Origin: an uncultured Sterolibacterium sp.
GTDB taxonomy: Bacteria > Pseudomonadota > Gammaproteobacteria > Burkholderiales > Rhodocyclaceae
Direction of reading: 5' to 3'
DNA length: 64,000 nt
Assembly (NCBI GenBank): GCA_903904605.1
Contig: CAIVDC010000008.1
Coordinates: forward strand, 62,001 to 126,000
Shown: positions 60,580 through 64,000 of the stretch, in pieces
Numbering within the stretch: the first letter of the stretch is position 1
Layout: the number at the start of each line of letters is the position of its first letter
Position numbers and translations under genes: made by a program
Notes under the pieces: generated by a model
What the model saw: the letters and a program-made list of their open reading frames with translations, nothing else
Databases searched by the model: none
Told to the model about the DNA's origin: nothing

Positions 60580-62660
60580 GACTTCGCTCCAATAATCGTC
60601 GTAACTCTAATCGTGCGCGAATCCGGAACCTCCGCATTCGCGATCACCCTGAGCTGGGCGACCGCCCGGCGCAGGAAACGCGACAACAGCCAGCGCAACT
60701 GCCCCGGCACCAGCAGCACGGCCGGCAGCCCCAGCTCTTCGTGGCGCTGCGCCGCGGCCGCGGTCTCGCGCAACAGGGTATCGGCCAGCCCCGGCTCGAT
60801 GGCGCTGGCGTTGCCGCCTGATTGCACGGCCTGGGCGAGCAGTCGCTCGAGTCCGGGCTCGAGCGCCATCACCTGAAGTTCGGCACCGCCGGGGAACAGC
60901 TGCTGAACGATGGCCCGTCCGAGCGCGATGCGCACCTGTGTGGTCAACTCGAGTGGGTCCTGGCTGCGCGGCGCATGCTCGGCCAGGGTCTCGATGATGG
61001 TGCGCATGTCACGGATATTCACGTTCTCTTCGAGCAGGTTCTGCAGCACGCGCTGCACCACCGAAAGTGAGACCTGCTTCGGTACCAGGTCTTCGATCAG
61101 CTTCGGTGACTCCTGGCCGATGTGATCGAGCAGCGACTGCGTCTCCTGACGGCCGAGAAGCTCGGCGGCATGCGAGATGATCACGTGATTGAGGTGCGTG
61201 GCCACCACGGTGCCGGCGTCGACCACCGTGTAACCCAGGACATTGGCCTGCTCGCGCAGGTTTGAATCGATCCAGATCGCCGGCAGGCCGAAAGCCGGAT
61301 CCTTGGTTGGGGTTCCCGCCAGCGTCCCCGCGACGCGCCCCGGATTGATCGCCAGATGCATGCCGGGATAGGTCTCGCCCGAGCCGACCTCGACGCCCTT
61401 CAAGGTAATGCGATAGGCATTGGGCTTCAGCTCCAGATTGTCGCGAATATGCACCGGCGCAGAGAGGAAACCCACTTCCTGGGCGAACTTCTTGCGCAGG
61501 CCGCGAATGCGCTTGAGCAGATCGCCGTCCTGCGCGCGGTCGACCAGGGGGATCAGGCGATAGCCGACCTCGAGACCGAGCACGTCGACCGGCGCCACAT
61601 CGGTCCAGCTCGCCTCCAGGGATTCCGCGGGCGCCGCTGCCGCCACCGGGGCGGCCTCGGGAGCCGCCGGTTGAAGCTGACGCTTCAGGGTCCACCAGCC
61701 GAGCCAGGCGAGGACCGCGGCGAGCAGCAGGAAGACCAGATTGGGCATGCCCGGGATCAAGCCCAGGACACCGAGGATCGCGGCGGTGAGCAGCATCACC
61801 ATCGGCTTGCCGAAGATCTGGCCGACGAACTGCTGGCCGATATCCTCGTCGGTGGCCACCCGACTGACCACCAGGCCGGCGGCGGTCGAGATGATCAGCG
61901 CCGGAATCTGCGCCACCAGTCCGTCGCCGATGGTGAGCAGGGTATAGTTCTTCGCCGCCTGGGCGAAACCCATGTCGTGTTGAAGAATGCCGACGACCAG
62001 ACCGCCGACGATGTTGATGAACAGGATCAGGATGCCGGCGACGGCATCCCCGCGCACGAACTTGCTGGCGCCGTCCATCGAGCCGAAGAAGTCGGCCTCC
62101 TGCGCCACATTGAGGCGCCGTTTCCGGGCTTCGTCCTCGCCGATGAGACCGGCGTTGAGATCGGCGTCGATTGCCATCTGCTTGCCCGGCATGGCATCCA
62201 GGGTGAAACGCGCTGACACTTCGGCGATTCGCCCCGCGCCCTTGGTGATGACGACGAAGTTGATGACCACCAGAATGATGAACACCACCAGACCGACCGC
62301 ATAGTTGCCGCCGACCAGGAAGTGACCGAAGGCCTCGATCACTTTTCCGGCGGCGTCCGGACCGGTGTGGCCCTGAAGCAGCACGACCCGGGTCGAAGCG
62401 ACGTTGAGGGAGAGGCGCAACAGCGTGGTGACCAGCAGCACGGTCGGGAAGGCCGAGAATTCGAGAGCCCTCATGGTGTACATCGCCACCAGGAGGACCA
62501 TGATCGACAAGGCGATGTTGAAAGTGAAGAACAGGTCGAGCATGAAGGGCGGCAGCGGCAGCACCATCATCGACAGGATCATGACGATGAGCATGGGTGC
62601 CGCCAGCTGGCGCAGGTTCGACTTCGCGAACAGTGTCTGGAAAGCCAGCGAGCCGTTCAT
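60576..62660 (-). CDS. flhA: Flagellar export gate protein FlhA
   Basis: The 694-residue export-gate protein with an N-terminal membrane half (eight predicted helices) and a cytoplasmic chaperone-docking half. The FHIPEP signature region is visible as RIAEVSARFTLDAMPGKQMAIDADLNAGLI. The C-terminal half has LGLEVGYRLIPLVDRAQDGDLLKRIRGLRKKFAQEVGFL and GRQETQSLLDHIGQESPKLIEDLVP. Length is normal. It overlaps both flhB and flhF by ATGA-type junctions. Confidence 0.97.
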   Translation of the reverse strand: MNGSLAFQTLFAKSNLRQLAAPMLIVMILSMMVLPLPPFMLDLFFTFNIALSIMVLLVAMYTMRALEFSAFPTVLLVTTLLRLSLNVASTRVVLLQGHTGPDAAGKVIEAFGHFLVGGNYAVGLVVFIILVVINFVVITKGAGRIAEVSARFTLDAMPGKQMAIDADLNAGLIGEDEARKRRLNVAQEADFFGSMDGASKFVRGDAVAGILILFINIVGGLVVGILQHDMGFAQAAKNYTLLTIGDGLVAQIPALIISTAAGLVVSRVATDEDIGQQFVGQIFGKPMVMLLTAAILGVLGLIPGMPNLVFLLLAAVLAWLGWWTLKRQLQPAAPEAAPVAAAAPAESLEASWTDVAPVDVLGLEVGYRLIPLVDRAQDGDLLKRIRGLRKKFAQEVGFLSAPVHIRDNLELKPNAYRITLKGVEVGSGETYPGMHLAINPGRVAGTLAGTPTKDPAFGLPAIWIDSNLREQANVLGYTVVDAGTVVATHLNHVIISHAAELLGRQETQSLLDHIGQESPKLIEDLVPKQVSLSVVQRVLQNLLEENVNIRDMRTIIETLAEHAPRSQDPLELTTQVRIALGRAIVQQLFPGGAELQVMALEPGLERLLAQAVQSGGNASAIEPGLADTLLRETAAAAQRHEELGLPAVLLVPGQLRWLLSRFLRRAVAQLRVIANAEVPDSRTIRVTTIIGAKS

Positions 62661-63805
62661 TCAGGCACTCCCGGATCCATCTCGGCCGGCACCGGCAACA
62701 CCGCCGGCAGGCGCGGTTCCAGCAGGTTCCTGCCGCCGTCGGCGAGAAACTGATGCAGTTGATAGACGTAGGCCATCACCTCGGCCACTGCGGTATAGAG
62801 CTGCGCGGGCACCTGGTCGCCGACGTCGCTGTGGCGGTAAAGCGCGCGCGCCAGCGGCGGCGCCTCGATCAACGGCACGCCGTGCTCCTCGGCCAGCTCC
62901 CGGATCCTTTGCGCGATCAGGTTCATGCCCTTGGCCACCACTTCCGGCGCGCTCATGTTCCTGCTGTCGTACTTCAGCGCGACCGCAAAATGGCTCGGGT
63001 TGGTGACGACGACGTCGGCCTTGGGCACTTCGCTCATCATCCGCTTCTTGGCCAGCTCGCGCTGCTGTCTGCGGACGCGCGCCTTCACTTGCGGATCGCC
63101 CTCGCTCTCCTTCGACTCCTGGCGCAGCTCTTCCTTGGTCATGCGCATCTTGCTGTAGTACTGCCAGAGCTGGAAGGGCACGTCGATGCCGGCAACCAGC
63201 GCAACGCCGACTACCAGCGCCAGCGCGGCCAGCAGCAGCATGCTGGCGAAGCTGGCGAGGCCGCTTTCGATGGGCAGGGAGAGCAAGGCAAACAGGTCGG
63301 CCTGCTCATGCCTGACCACCCAATAGAGGATGACGCCGACCAGGAACGCCTTCAGGATGGCCTTGACCATTTCGGCGACGCCCTGCACCGAAAAGATGCG
63401 GCCCAGGCCTTTTTGCGGATTCAGGCGGGAGAAGTCGAAGCCGAGCGCCTTGGGCGAGAAAACCGCGCCGCCCATCAGGAACGGCGTCGCGATCGCGGCG
63501 GCGATGCACAGCAGGAAGATCGGCGCAGCGAGGAGCAGCGCGTCCCAGGACAAGGCCGTGAAGGAGTTGCCCATCGCGTGGCTGTCGAAGGCCGCCTCGC
63601 GACCGAAGCTCAAGCCTTTGCGAAAAATGCCCGCGGCATGCTGCGCGAACCAGTCGCCCATCATCCAGAAGCCGGCGACGCTCGACATCAACACCATGAA
63701 TGCCGCGAGTTCGCGCGACTGGGGAACCTGGCCCTCCTCCCGCCCCTGTTCCAGGCGCCTGCTCGACGCCGGTTCGCTGCGTTCAAGATCGCTTGTTTCA
63801 GCCAC
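62657..63805 (-). CDS. flhB: Flagellar export switch protein FlhB
   Basis: The 382-residue export-gate protein. The N-terminus MAETSDLERSEPASSRRLEQGREEGQVPQSREL and four membrane helices precede a cytoplasmic domain with KADVVVTNPSHFAVALKYD. The autocleavage site, at residues 269-272, reads NPSH rather than the usual NPTH. FliK contact with this domain switches export from hook to filament proteins. GTG 63805 with GAGGAAC upstream is preferred over TTG 63829. The stop overlaps the flhA start (ATGA). A small paralog of the post-cleavage domain is encoded at 2740-3018. Confidence 0.96.
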   Translation of the reverse strand: MAETSDLERSEPASSRRLEQGREEGQVPQSRELAAFMVLMSSVAGFWMMGDWFAQHAAGIFRKGLSFGREAAFDSHAMGNSFTALSWDALLLAAPIFLLCIAAAIATPFLMGGAVFSPKALGFDFSRLNPQKGLGRIFSVQGVAEMVKAILKAFLVGVILYWVVRHEQADLFALLSLPIESGLASFASMLLLAALALVVGVALVAGIDVPFQLWQYYSKMRMTKEELRQESKESEGDPQVKARVRRQQRELAKKRMMSEVPKADVVVTNPSHFAVALKYDSRNMSAPEVVAKGMNLIAQRIRELAEEHGVPLIEAPPLARALYRHSDVGDQVPAQLYTAVAEVMAYVYQLHQFLADGGRNLLEPRLPAVLPVPAEMDPGVPE

Positions 63806-63822
63806 GGACAGTTCCTCGCATG

Positions 63823-63839
63823 CCGGCAATTATTGCCGG
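63823..63839. promoter_or_regulatory. CCGGCAATTATTGCCGG palindrome upstream of flhB
   Basis: A perfect 8-1-8 palindrome 18-34 bases before the flhB GTG. Its inner 15 bases are identical to the palindrome before flgA (54107-54121). Being so close to the ribosome-binding site it might act as an mRNA hairpin or an operator. Confidence 0.5.
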
Positions 63840-64000
63840 TGGAGGCAAGACCCCAGCGCCCGAAAAGAGCCTGTTAAACCGGTCTATTCGTCCTTACCGT
63901 GTGACCATCTTGGGCTTTGCACTGGCGCGCCGGTCGCGAGGATAGCCGGCCGCGGCTTGAGGCCGGCAGGCCGGCTCAGTCCGAGGTCGCGGCCTGAGCA
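63840..64000. other. Region upstream of flhB, no complete gene seen
   Basis: No complete reading frame of interest. A GC-rich inverted repeat (GAGGCCGGC-AG-GCCGGCTC region, about 63959-63977) lies near the right edge. On the minus strand the last roughly 25 bases could encode the end of an upstream gene (AQAATSD then TGA), which with the hairpin would make a gene end plus terminator, but this is too short to support. Confidence 0.3.

Noticed and set aside
1-64000. CRISPR arrays, integrases, transposases or phage genes
   Set aside because: None seen: no regularly spaced direct repeats of CRISPR type and no recognisable mobile-element proteins.

Overview
The window is GC-rich chromosomal DNA of a motile Gram-negative bacterium, most likely a betaproteobacterium near Rhodocyclales (inference from gene content, not from a search). 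Supporting traits are a polar-type flagellar regulon with a FlrB/FlrC two-component pair, sigma-54 and sigma-28 promoters, FlhF/FlhG, MotC/MotD, RdgC, and a class II (B12-dependent) ribonucleotide reductase.

Layout. (1) 1-3882, plus strand: end of a flagellar late block: fliD (3' part), fliS, fliT, a second fliK-like gene, an flhB C-terminal-domain paralog and ycgR (PilZ flagellar brake). (2) 3889-27298: about 23 kb of non-flagellar genes. It opens with a three-gene minus-strand operon: a quinone oxidoreductase, a PLP decarboxylase, and a 918-residue TPR/ATP-grasp/PLP-enzyme fusion. A divergent plus-strand set follows: MaoC-Pta fusion, ackA, NrdR-type boxes, nrdJ, a membrane protein, and a second TPR/ATP-grasp protein. 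Next is a tightly overlapping minus-strand operon for molybdenum-cofactor maturation (two xdhC halves, a molybdopterin-binding/nucleotidyltransferase fusion, a cysteine desulfurase and a SufU-like protein). Then come tRNA-Arg(ACG), three small genes, tRNA-Ser(GCU), lysC, a methyltransferase, a CDGSH protein and rdgC. (3) 27325-63805: the main flagellar cluster: flrB-flrC-fliE (minus); fliFGHIJ and fliKLMNOPQR (plus); flgBCDEFGHIJKL plus a small lipoprotein (minus); flgA-flgM-flgN (plus); flhB-flhA-flhF-flhG-fliA-motC-motD (minus).

How the genes work together. FlrB/FlrC would activate sigma-54 promoters; I read two near-perfect ones, before fliE and fliK, and a weaker one before flgB. The basal body, export gate (FliPQR, FlhAB), ATPase complex (FliHIJ) and C-ring (FliGMN) are then built. 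FliA, released from FlgM, drives late genes; I read a clear sigma-28 site before flgK and a good one before flgM. FlhF/FlhG set flagellar position and number, but this FlhG has a degraded nucleotide-binding loop.

Most unusual content: the two paralogous TPR/ATP-grasp ligases, one fused to a PLP enzyme and coupled to a PLP decarboxylase, which look like an uncharacterised biosynthetic or modification pathway; the Mo-cofactor maturation operon with no molybdoenzyme beside it; a shared insert module in FlgE, FlgK and FlgL; and an identical 15-bp palindrome upstream of both flgA and flhB. There is no gene-free stretch longer than 300 bases.
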